Assembly (NCBI GenBank): GCA_027858835.1
Contig: JAQIBY010000079.1
Span: forward strand, 1-39,022
Direction: 5' to 3'
Source: Bacteroidales bacterium
Lineage (GTDB): Bacteria > Bacteroidota > Bacteroidia > Bacteroidales > ML635J-15
Length of the DNA: 39,022 nt
A model generated the notes under the pieces. The model did not search any database. It saw only the letters and a list, made by a program, of their open reading frames with translations, and was not told the origin of the DNA. This document shows, one piece after another, positions 8,048-14,865 of the stretch. Every line of letters begins with the position of its first letter. Positions within the stretch are counted from its first letter, which is position 1. Position numbers and translations under genes: made by a program.

Positions 8048-9385
8048 ATGAAGCGTATTTTTTTGTTTATGTTCTGTCTAATTGCTTTGCAATCTTTTGG
8101 ACAGGCAGAAAAGGTTAAAGTGAAATTTGGTGATTTTTCTGATATCCGTGATTATAGAAAAGCAAAGTCTTGTTTGAGAGAAGCAAATGATAACTTTATT
8201 TACATGGAGAGTAATCTTATTAGTCGTGATAAATCATTGGAAAATTACCTTACAGTTTGGGAGTTGTATTCTGAAAATGCATGGCTAAACTATAGAATTG
8301 GATATTTATATCAAGAGAAGAATGATTATTCAAAATCTCTCAAGTTTTTACAGAAAGCCAGTGAATTGGATTCTACTGTTTCAGATTTTTTACACTTTCG
8401 ACTTGGGAAAGCTTATCAAATGAATTACAAATTTGATTTGGCTTTGTCCCAATATTTGAAGTTTCGTCAGCACCTTAAAACTTTTAAAACTACCGATAAA
8501 GTTTTACTTGAGTTAATAAGATATGAAGCAAATTGTAAGTGTGCTAAAAATATCCTGAAGGATACATTGGATTACAAAGTGAAAAATATGGGACCTCTTA
8601 TTAATTCAGCTTTTGATGATTATGGTGCATTAGTAGTGAATGATACAATGTATTTTACCTCTCAGCGTATATGGAATGAGAATAGTGTGACACCAAGAGG
8701 AAAAGGATATGAGAATATTTATTTTTCTTGTTTGGAAAATTGTGATGGGAAAGGTGCATGTATTTATGATAAAGATCTAGCAATGAGCAATATGAATAAA
8801 AATATTGCAATGATTACTTTTGATGAAAAAACAAAGCTTTTTATTGTATATAACAATACTGGAGAACTTCATAATAGTTTGTTTTATGCAAAATTTGAAA
8901 ATAATACGATTCAAATTATTGCACCTTTGTTGCCAAGTGTAATAAGTCAGTTTTTTACATATTCTTGTTGTTTTAATAAAAATCATACACAAGTTTTTAT
9001 GATAGGTGTGAGAAAAGACAAATTCGAAGCCTATAATAAGGAAGTATGTTATTCTAATTTTATCGATAGCGTTTGGTGTGAGCCAATGAATATTGGACCC
9101 GTAATTAATACTCCTTTTAATGAGGTTGGATTGTTTCTTTCTGCAGATGGGAACACACTTTATTTTTCATCTCAAGGACATAATTCAATTGGAGGTTATG
9201 ATATTTTTAAATCAGAATTAGATGAAAATGGAAATTGGTCAAAGCCAGTGAATCTTGGATATCCTATAAATACAATTTATGATGATTGCTTTTATTGGGA
9301 AGCAGAGGATGGCAGTAAAGCTTATTTAGCATCAAATCGTAAAGGAGGTATTGGTTCATATGACATATACCAAGTCATAAAATAG
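8048..9385 (+). CDS. Secreted TPR / PD40 beta-propeller-repeat protein
   Basis: A 445-residue protein with a signal peptide (about 1-19, LQSFGQ). Residues about 60-150 form TPR-like helices (YRIGYLYQEKNDYSKSLKFL, then FRLGKAYQM). Later come PD40/WD40-like strands: DDYGALVVNDTMYFTSQR near 190, and FNEVGLFLSADGNTLYFSSQ with GGYDIFKSELD and GSYDIYQV toward the end. This arrangement matches the N-terminal half of the OmpA-family proteins of Bacteroidetes (PorE-like: TPR, PD40, regulatory domain, OmpA), but here the protein stops right after the propeller repeats. It thus lacks a peptidoglycan-binding OmpA domain and a T9SS tail. The gene sits between duplicated leaders A and B and looks like inserted cargo. 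It probably acts in the periplasm or at the outer membrane; the role is unknown. Confidence 0.8.
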   Translation: MKRIFLFMFCLIALQSFGQAEKVKVKFGDFSDIRDYRKAKSCLREANDNFIYMESNLISRDKSLENYLTVWELYSENAWLNYRIGYLYQEKNDYSKSLKFLQKASELDSTVSDFLHFRLGKAYQMNYKFDLALSQYLKFRQHLKTFKTTDKVLLELIRYEANCKCAKNILKDTLDYKVKNMGPLINSAFDDYGALVVNDTMYFTSQRIWNENSVTPRGKGYENIYFSCLENCDGKGACIYDKDLAMSNMNKNIAMITFDEKTKLFIVYNNTGELHNSLFYAKFENNTIQIIAPLLPSVISQFFTYSCCFNKNHTQVFMIGVRKDKFEAYNKEVCYSNFIDSVWCEPMNIGPVINTPFNEVGLFLSADGNTLYFSSQGHNSIGGYDIFKSELDENGNWSKPVNLGYPINTIYDDCFYWEAEDGSKAYLASNRKGGIGSYDIYQVIK

Positions 9386-9418
9386 TTGGTGTCTGGGTTT
9401 ATTTGTATGATTAGAGAG

Positions 9419-9673
9419 ATTCCTCACCCTTGACAGGCAATGAGAAATCTTTTCCCATGTGCAAATCAATAATAATTTTCCATGATAAGTATGATTTTTT
9501 TTAATAGCTCTGCTAGGAAAGGTTTTCCTTACAATTTGAAAAATTACTACCTAATTATCCATTTCATTTATTAGTTTCGTAACAGAAATAAAATGAACAA
9601 TTATGAAGCGACCTGTCCCAAATGATCGACTTATACTGATAGCTTGTATGACATCTGTAAGCGTTGTTAATTC
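9419..9673 (+). repeat. Leader repeat, copy B
   Basis: The part 9419-9619 matches 11335-11513 upstream of the pyridoxamine kinase (copy C lacks about 27 bases near its left end). The part 9563-9673 matches copy A (7901-8012). The left boundary with copy C is sharp and starts ATTCCTCACCCTTGA in both. Confidence 0.88.
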
Positions 9674-9698
9674 TTTTTATTTTTTATGCTTATGTTGA
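9603..9698 (+). pseudogene. 31-codon ORF starting like the pyridoxamine kinase (copy B)
   Basis: The ORF begins MKRPVPNDRLILIACMTS and stops at TGA 9696. It differs from the copy A ORF by two amino acids (A to L, R to S) and one silent change in the first 24 codons, then diverges. It may be a relic of the kinase start or a leader peptide. Confidence 0.4.
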
Positions 9699-9800
9699 AA
9701 ATATGTATTCTCTTTGCCTTTGCTGAACGTCGCATTTTATGACAAATTCAATTGATATTTTTGCCCGTTATCAACCAAGTGAAATGCAATTCAAATGAAC

Positions 9801-9899
9801 ATTCCCTGAAAAAAGTGTGGTTTGATTACAGGTATTCCTTGAAAAAAGTGTTGTTGTAACACATTTATTCCCTGAAAAAAGTGTGCAATAATGACATAA
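9801..9899 (+). repeat. Three direct repeats with a 33-bp period (possible operator/iteron array)
   Basis: The units start at 9801, 9834 and 9867. Each begins with the 19-base core ATTCCCTGAAAAAAGTGTG (the second has two changes), followed by about 14 unrelated bases. The array ends 18 bases before the -7 element of the ATPase gene. The spacing, close to three helical turns, would put protein-binding sites on nearly the same DNA face. Confidence 0.8.
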
Positions 9900-9916
9900 T
9901 TTACATGATAATTATG

Positions 9917-9924
9917 TATATTTG
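9917..9924 (+). promoter_or_regulatory. Bacteroidetes -7 promoter element for the AAA/DUF4143 gene
   Basis: TATATTTG is an exact TAnnTTTG match, 18 bases before the ATG at 9943. The transcript leader would be only about 12 bases. No TTTG -33 element is clear; the upstream iterons may serve an activator or repressor instead. Confidence 0.65.
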
Positions 9925-9942
9925 TGAAAAATACTCAAAACG

Positions 9943-11229
9943 ATGAAAAGAGACAAGCTCGATAGTCTGATAAAATGGAAAAATAGCCGCATACGTAAGC
10001 CGCTGATAATGAGAGGTGCAAGGCAAGTTGGGAAAACTTGGCTGCTTAAAGAATTTGGGAAATCATATTATGATAAGCTTGTTTATGTTAATTTTGAGAA
10101 CACTCCTTCTCTAAAAGAATTATTTAGCACCGATTTAAACATTGAAAGAATCATCTCTGTTTTAGAGATTCACTCAGGAATCAAAATTACTCCAAACGAC
10201 ACGCTAATAGTTCTCGATGAAATTCAGGAAGCTCCTTCAGGATTAACATCGTTAAAGTATTTTTGTGAGAATGCTCCTGATTTACATATTGCCGCAGCTG
10301 GGTCTTTACTTGGTTTATCTGCGTCAAACAAATCATCATTTCCGGTTGGGAAGGTTGATTTTTTGGATTTACATCCTATGTCTTTTTTTGAATTCATCTC
10401 AGCCCTTGGGAAAAGAAAGCTTTCAGAAGCTATCAAGACTGAGAGCTGGGCATCAGTTGATATTTTTCATGATGAATTAATAAATCATTTACGCACTTAC
10501 TATTATGTTGGTGGGATGCCTGAGGTTGTTCAAAATTATATTAACAATAAAAATTGGGAAGAGGTAAGGCTAATACAGCAAAGAATATTAAACTCCTATG
10601 AAGCCGATTTTTCGAAACATGCTCCAATTGAAATTGTTCCTCGAATTCGCATGGTTTGGCAAAGCATACCATTACAATTAGCAAAAGAGAACAAAAAATT
10701 TGTTTATGGTGCTATACGGAGTGGAGCTAGAGCAAAAGACTTTGAGTTAGCGATACAATGGCTTGTTGATGCTGGGGTACTTTTAAAAGTAAATCGGATA
10801 ACGAAGCCTGAGTTGCCAATTAATGCTTTTCTTGATACAGATGCATTTAAATTGTATTTGCATGATGTCGGTTTACTCTCTGCTATGGTCAAGCTTGATA
10901 TTAAATCGCTTATACAGGGGAATGAGTTATTTTCACAATTCAAAGGAGCACTTACTGAGCAATATGTATGTGAACAACTACAAAATATTGAAGACTCAGA
11001 AATAGCATACTGGACAAATAGCCGAAGTACATCCGAAGTGGATTTCATACTACAAACTAATTCTGAAGTAATTCCAATAGAAGTAAAAGCTGAGAAGAAT
11101 ATAAAAGCAAAGAGTTTTAAACTTTTTTGTGAAAAATACCAACCACAAAATGCGATTAAAACATCTTTGCTAAAATACAAAAAGCAAAGCTGGATGACTA
11201 ACATCCCTCTATATGCGATAGGTGTATAA
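9943..11229 (+). CDS. AAA ATPase with DUF4143 C-terminal domain
   Basis: A 428-residue protein of the AAA_14/DUF4143 family. Walker A is GARQVGKT (25-32) and Walker B is LIVLDEIQ (D92, E93). The C-terminal DUF4143 part contains SEVDFIL (D367) and PIEVKAE (E380, K382), the D-(E)xK pattern of a PD-(D/E)XK nuclease-like fold. Such proteins are widespread, often strain-variable, and their biological role is not settled. Here the gene is alone behind leader copy B, the 33-bp repeats and a strong -7 element, and ahead of leader copy C, so it appears to have been inserted between duplicated copies of the pyridoxamine kinase leader. The nearby iterons suggest dedicated regulation. Whether the nuclease-like motif is active is unknown. 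Confidence 0.92.
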   Translation: MKRDKLDSLIKWKNSRIRKPLIMRGARQVGKTWLLKEFGKSYYDKLVYVNFENTPSLKELFSTDLNIERIISVLEIHSGIKITPNDTLIVLDEIQEAPSGLTSLKYFCENAPDLHIAAAGSLLGLSASNKSSFPVGKVDFLDLHPMSFFEFISALGKRKLSEAIKTESWASVDIFHDELINHLRTYYYVGGMPEVVQNYINNKNWEEVRLIQQRILNSYEADFSKHAPIEIVPRIRMVWQSIPLQLAKENKKFVYGAIRSGARAKDFELAIQWLVDAGVLLKVNRITKPELPINAFLDTDAFKLYLHDVGLLSAMVKLDIKSLIQGNELFSQFKGALTEQYVCEQLQNIEDSEIAYWTNSRSTSEVDFILQTNSEVIPIEVKAEKNIKAKSFKLFCEKYQPQNAIKTSLLKYKKQSWMTNIPLYAIGV

Positions 11230-11334
11230 ATTTAAGAATCTGTCTAATATCAATGAAACTTTATCAGTTCTTTATGTATTAATGGTTTATTGAATGAACA
11301 AATTTCCTCCTCAAAATTCCGAATAAAAACTGTC

Positions 11335-11513
11335 ATTCCTCACCCTTGATGTACAAATCAATAATAATTTTCCATGATAAGCATGATTTATTCTTAAATA
11401 GCTCTGCCAGGAAAGGTTTTCCTTACAATTTGAAAAAATACTACCTAATTATCCATTTCATTTATTAGTTTCGTAACAGAAATAAAATGAACAATTATGA
11501 AGCGACCTGTCCC
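11335..11513 (+). repeat. Leader repeat, copy C (native pdx-kinase leader and first codons)
   Basis: Matches 9419-9619 from ATTCCTCACCCTTGA up to the codons for MKRPVP, where similarity stops and the intact kinase reading frame continues. It is the only copy joined to a full-length gene, so it is the likely source. Confidence 0.85.
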
Positions 11514-12366
11514 TAGAATTGCTGCTATCCATGACCTCTCCGGTATTGGAAGAGTATCATTGTCAAGCATTTTTCCGATTTTTTCAACCATGGGAATTCA
11601 GGTGTGTGCTTTGCCGACAGCTGTATTGTCATCCCACACACAGTATCCCGGGGTTAAGCTTTTGAGTTTGGATGATCAAATGATAGAATTCATTGCCCAT
11701 TGGAAAGCCTTAAACATGGATTTTGATGCCATTTATAGCGGATACCTCGGGTCTATCCATCAAATTGATATTGTCCGCGATTTTATCGACGATTTTAAAC
11801 GAGATGATCAATTGGTTGTTGTCGATCCTGTAATGGCTGATAATGGTGAATTATATACAACTTTTACAGATGAGATGGTGATCGAAATGCGACGATTAAT
11901 TGAGAAAGCTGATATGATTACTCCAAATCTTACCGAGGCTGCATTTTTACTAGGAGAGGAGTACTCAGATATCATTTCCATTGAAAAAGTGAAGCAATGG
12001 TGTTTGACTTTGGCTGAAAAAGGACCTGAAATTATCATCATAACTTCAGTTCCCGAAGAAAATGGGAAAAAAGCTGCAAGCATTGCCTATCATGCACGTA
12101 CTAAGCGTTTTTGGAAAGTTTCTGTAGATTATCTGCCTGCTTCTTATCCCGGCACCGGAGATGCTTTCACCTCCGTTTTAACCGCTGCAATTATGCAGGG
12201 CGACTCATTGCCGATTGCTTTAGACCGTGCCGTGAATTTTATCAGCCTCGGCGTTCGTGCAACGTTTGGGCACGATTACGACCCACGTGAAGGCATAATG
12301 TTAGAGCGTGTTTTACACACACTTGACGGTCCGGTGCAATCCAGTTCTTATCAAATACTTGATTAA
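11497..12366 (+). CDS. Pyridoxamine / pyridoxal kinase (PdxY/PdxK-like)
   Basis: A 289-residue ribokinase-superfamily enzyme that phosphorylates pyridoxal, pyridoxine or pyridoxamine with ATP in vitamin B6 salvage. The N-terminus has the motif HDLSGIGRVSLS, followed by ALPTAVLSSHTQYPG (substrate-binding region) and VVVDPVMADNGELY. The ATP site PGTGDAFTSV holds the catalytic base D222. Length and motif order match the family. The gene overlaps nothing and is followed after 8 bases by a HAD phosphatase gene, so the two are likely co-transcribed and end at the terminator at 13262-13290. Its leader and first six codons are duplicated twice upstream (7901 and 9419). Which B6 vitamer it prefers cannot be read from the sequence. 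Confidence 0.93.
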   Translation: MKRPVPRIAAIHDLSGIGRVSLSSIFPIFSTMGIQVCALPTAVLSSHTQYPGVKLLSLDDQMIEFIAHWKALNMDFDAIYSGYLGSIHQIDIVRDFIDDFKRDDQLVVVDPVMADNGELYTTFTDEMVIEMRRLIEKADMITPNLTEAAFLLGEEYSDIISIEKVKQWCLTLAEKGPEIIIITSVPEENGKKAASIAYHARTKRFWKVSVDYLPASYPGTGDAFTSVLTAAIMQGDSLPIALDRAVNFISLGVRATFGHDYDPREGIMLERVLHTLDGPVQSSSYQILD

Positions 12367-12374
12367 TTCAAATT

Positions 12375-13202
12375 ATGATACAAAAAACTGTACAGCTTGT
12401 AGCCTTAGATTATGACGGTACGCTTGCACAGCCGAATTCCAAAGTTGCGGAAGAGGAGGTGCTTGCGCTTAGACAATTGGGGGAAAAGCAAATTGTCAGA
12501 GTGGTTGCAACCGGACGATCGCTTTTTTCTGCCGATGAAGTGATGAAACCCGAGCTTCCCATTGATTATCTTGTCTTCTCAAGTGGTGTAGGAGTGATGC
12601 ATTGGAAATCCCGGGAAATTATTCATCGAAATGATCTGAATATTGAGTTGGCAAAGCATTTAATCGCTGATTTGCACAATCGAAAGTTAAATTTCATGGT
12701 GCATCATCCCGTGCCGGATAATCACATGTTCTATTATCATAAATCAGATAAAGATGCCCCCGATTTTGAGCGCAGAATATCAATGTATAAAGCATTTGCA
12801 CAACCTTTTGAGAAGGATTTAAATTTTACGGGAATTTCTCAATTATTAATCATTGTCGGTGATGTGAATGAAGGACTGAAACATTTGTCGGACTTAAGAG
12901 CAGCATATCCCGAGCTAAATGTTGTCAGAACAACCAGTCCGCTGGATAATAACAGCATGTGGATAGAGATTTTTCCGAAACATGTATCAAAAGCCAGTGG
13001 AATTCAATTTCTTGCCGATAAACTCGGATTTGAAATAAAAAATATTATCTGCGTGGGAAATGATTACAATGATTTGGACATGCTGCATTATGCCGGTGCT
13101 TCTTTTGTTGTTGGAAATGCTCCGAACGAGCTGAAATCAAAATTTCATTGCATTCCTGCAAATCATGAAGGGGGAGTGGCGCATCTCTTAAATAGCTTAT
13201 AG
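12375..13202 (+). CDS. Cof-type HAD-IIB family hydrolase
   Basis: A 275-residue cytoplasmic haloacid-dehalogenase phosphatase. Motif I is LDYDGT (nucleophile D12, D14); motif II is the Thr in VVATGRS; motif IV is GNDYNDLDML near residue 230, with the two acidic magnesium ligands. The large cap between motifs II and III (about 85-190) is of the C2B type typical of Cof/YbiV phosphatases. These enzymes dephosphorylate sugar phosphates, flavin precursors or PLP. Its position 8 bases behind a pyridoxamine kinase makes PLP or another B6 phosphate a plausible substrate, but that is inference from context. The operon terminator lies 60 bases past the stop. Confidence 0.9.
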   Translation: MIQKTVQLVALDYDGTLAQPNSKVAEEEVLALRQLGEKQIVRVVATGRSLFSADEVMKPELPIDYLVFSSGVGVMHWKSREIIHRNDLNIELAKHLIADLHNRKLNFMVHHPVPDNHMFYYHKSDKDAPDFERRISMYKAFAQPFEKDLNFTGISQLLIIVGDVNEGLKHLSDLRAAYPELNVVRTTSPLDNNSMWIEIFPKHVSKASGIQFLADKLGFEIKNIICVGNDYNDLDMLHYAGASFVVGNAPNELKSKFHCIPANHEGGVAHLLNSL

Positions 13203-13261
13203 GCACATTTTGATTGCATATTTTGAGGAATAATATATTTTTGGCTATCTAATCAACCCCC

Positions 13262-13290
13262 AAAAACCGCTGTTTACCGCAGCGGTTTTT
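13262..13290 (+). terminator. Intrinsic terminator of the pyridoxamine kinase-HAD operon
   Basis: Perfect 11-bp arms AAAAACCGCTG and CAGCGGTTTTT with a 7-base loop and an 8-T run. The same sequence recurs at 14520-14548. Confidence 0.9.
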
Positions 13291-13398
13291 TTTGATTTTA
13301 ACCACACTGCACAAGCTCAAATTACAAATTGGGAAGATTATTCGCAGAGTTTGATGAGAATTTAGTGAGAAATACTTGCAATTTGCTTGGTTTTGGCG

Positions 13399-13406
13399 TA
13401 TATTTG
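13399..13406 (+). promoter_or_regulatory. Bacteroidetes promoter for the prodomain-like secreted protein
   Basis: TATATTTG at -7 with TTG at 13376-13378 about 20 bases further upstream, fitting the TTTG/TAnnTTTG arrangement. The start codon is 38 bases downstream. Confidence 0.65.
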
Positions 13407-13443
13407 GGGATAGATAGGTTTGTAATTTATTAAAAGAAAAATT

Positions 13444-14316
13444 ATGAAAAGGGGAATTTTAACACTATTTATTTTGTTTGTTATTTCTGGGCTATATGCG
13501 CAGGATGATTATTACTGGTACAATGGGGAACAAATTTCCCTTGAATCATACCACAAGAAAAAGTACATGGTAGTGGATAGCACTATCACAAGTGAAAGTG
13601 AGCTAATTACAGCATTAAATAATCCAAGTTTAACGATCAACACTTTTCAAGAATCGAGTGTTCTTATTCATTTGAATATTTACGATAGCACAGCTTATGA
13701 AAAACAGTATGCCATACTGCAAAGCCAGGATAGCATTGAGGAATCAGAATTAATAGATAATCCGGTTGTAAATTATGTTGGATCATACTATATAAGCCAA
13801 AGTAGTGGAGATACGGTTGGAATTTCAAGATTGTTTTATGTTAAACTAAATCAAGCGAGTGATATTGCATTACTTGACAGCATGGCTAATAGCAACAATG
13901 TGACCATATTAGGGAATGATCCAGATATGCCACTTATTTACACATTGGAATGCAATGATCAATCAACAGGAAATGCACTGGAAATGGCAAATTTGTTTTA
14001 TGAAAGCAATTACTTTGAACACTCAGCACCTTCATTTACTGAATCTGTTAATACCTTGAGTATTGATTACCGTGCTTTAAAATCAAAAGAAATATTAATT
14101 TACCCTAACCCAGCAAAAGACTATATATATATCGAGCCAAATATTATAGGTTTAAATATTCAAGCAATAAGTATTTATGATTTATCCGGGAAAAAGGTAA
14201 AATCATACCTTCCTGATTCTGATAAAATAAACATAAAAGACATAAAGTCAGGTTTTTATGTTTTAAGTATTAGTACAAAGAATAATAATATTACGTACAA
14301 AATAATAAAAAACTAA
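13444..14316 (+). CDS. Secreted protein: subtilase-prodomain-like region fused directly to a T9SS sorting domain
   Basis: A 290-residue protein with a signal peptide (about 1-19, GLYAQ). Residues 20-205 resemble the N-terminal prodomain of Bacteroidetes S8 (subtilisin-like) peptidases: it opens DDYYWYNGEQISLE and closes with EMANLFYESNYFEHSAPSF, the typical prodomain end just before the catalytic domain. No catalytic domain follows: there are no D-T/S-G, H-G-T or G-T-S-M-A motifs. Instead, a T9SS type A tail follows (about 212-290, IYPNPAKDY, GFYVLSI). So either the protease domain was deleted, or this is a stand-alone prodomain that could act as an inhibitor or chaperone; the sequence does not decide. 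It has its own promoter and lies between two copies of the same terminator. The reading of the first domain is from memory of the family and is moderately certain. Confidence 0.7.
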   Translation: MKRGILTLFILFVISGLYAQDDYYWYNGEQISLESYHKKKYMVVDSTITSESELITALNNPSLTINTFQESSVLIHLNIYDSTAYEKQYAILQSQDSIEESELIDNPVVNYVGSYYISQSSGDTVGISRLFYVKLNQASDIALLDSMANSNNVTILGNDPDMPLIYTLECNDQSTGNALEMANLFYESNYFEHSAPSFTESVNTLSIDYRALKSKEILIYPNPAKDYIYIEPNIIGLNIQAISIYDLSGKKVKSYLPDSDKINIKDIKSGFYVLSISTKNNNITYKIIKN

Positions 14317-14328
14317 AGCATTCAGATT

Positions 14329-14497
14329 ATGAAGCGAATAGCATTAATCATTGTCACTGTTTTAATATCTTTTGCCAGCCTTCAGTGAGACGGGCACACA
14401 AAGAATCCAAAACTCAGGCCTTTCACAAGGACATTACACCCTTTATTATCTCGAAAACGAAACCATCATTTCCAGCGAAAATATTGTCGTTAAGTAA
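14329..14497 (+). pseudogene. Remnant of a secreted T9SS protein (signal peptide joined to sorting-domain end)
   Basis: The ATG at 14329 opens a perfect signal peptide (MKRIALIIVTVLISFASLQ) that hits TGA at 14386. In the next frame, 14387-14497 encodes the end of a T9SS sorting domain (GLSQGHYTLYYLENE, final IVVK) with stop TAA at 14495. The whole middle of the gene is missing and the ends are joined out of frame. It follows the prodomain-like gene by 12 bases and is followed by a terminator. Confidence 0.75.
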
Positions 14498-14519
14498 AAT
14501 TTGATGTTAAAAAACCCCC

Positions 14520-14548
14520 AAAAACCGCTGTTTACCGCAGCGGTTTTT
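14520..14548 (+). terminator. Intrinsic terminator, second copy
   Basis: The same stem and loop as 13262-13290, with a 9-T run. Identity extends a few bases to each side (about 14513-14558). It closes the prodomain-like gene and pseudogene unit. Confidence 0.88.
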
Positions 14549-14722
14549 TTTTGATTTTCTGCAAAGTTTTTCATAATACCGATTAAACATCAAAATGGCG
14601 CATACTTTCACTTCGTTCTGTATGCTTGTTTTGCTGTAATATCGGCATTATACCGAAATTTTTGATTTTAAAGTGGTATAATATCGGCATTAACCTTCTG
14701 AAATGAATTCGGAATAAGAATT

Positions 14723-14770
14723 GGTAGTTTCAAAATTTCTTTGTCAATCATTTGGAAACACAATTGGTAT
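14723..14770 (-). repeat. Dispersed intergenic repeat, copy 2 (inverted)
   Basis: On the minus strand it begins ATACCAATTGTGTTTC and continues with AAAGAAATTTTGAAAC, matching 829-869 and 20437-20480. Confidence 0.7.
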
Positions 14771-14839
14771 AACAACTAAATCAACAATCCCCCGTTAATA
14801 AAAGATGACAACAAGTGTTTTTAAGGGAAAGTCATTCTG

Positions 14840-14847
14840 TATATTTG
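14840..14847 (+). promoter_or_regulatory. Bacteroidetes -7 promoter element for the GH3 gene
   Basis: An exact TATATTTG, 19 bases before the ATG at 14866. The -33 region is T-rich but has no clean TTTG. Confidence 0.6.
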
Positions 14848-14865
14848 TGGGAATGATTTATGTAA

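Larger units (their letters stand above)
9386..9942. other. Regulatory intergenic region with leader copy B and 33-bp iterons
   Basis: A 557-base gap. It contains leader copy B (9419-9673), a 31-codon ORF (9603-9698), three 33-bp-spaced repeats (9801-9899) and an exact TAnnTTTG element just before the ATPase gene. Nothing else is recognisable. Confidence 0.7.
14498..14865. other. Intergenic region with terminator, dispersed repeat and promoter
   Basis: Holds the second terminator copy (14520-14548), an AT-rich stretch with repeated TATCGGCATTA-type words (about 14640-14700), a minus-strand copy of the dispersed repeat (14723-14770) and the -7 element of the GH3 gene (14840-14847). No ORF is visible. 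Confidence 0.6.

Noticed and set aside
9801-9899. CRISPR-like array
   Set aside because: Only three units, a 19-base core and 14-base spacers; too short for CRISPR spacers and no cas genes are present.
10704-11204. Minus-strand ORF of 166 codons inside the AAA/DUF4143 gene
   Set aside because: It is antisense to a clear family protein and rich in Ser/Cys/Phe as expected from a shadow frame.
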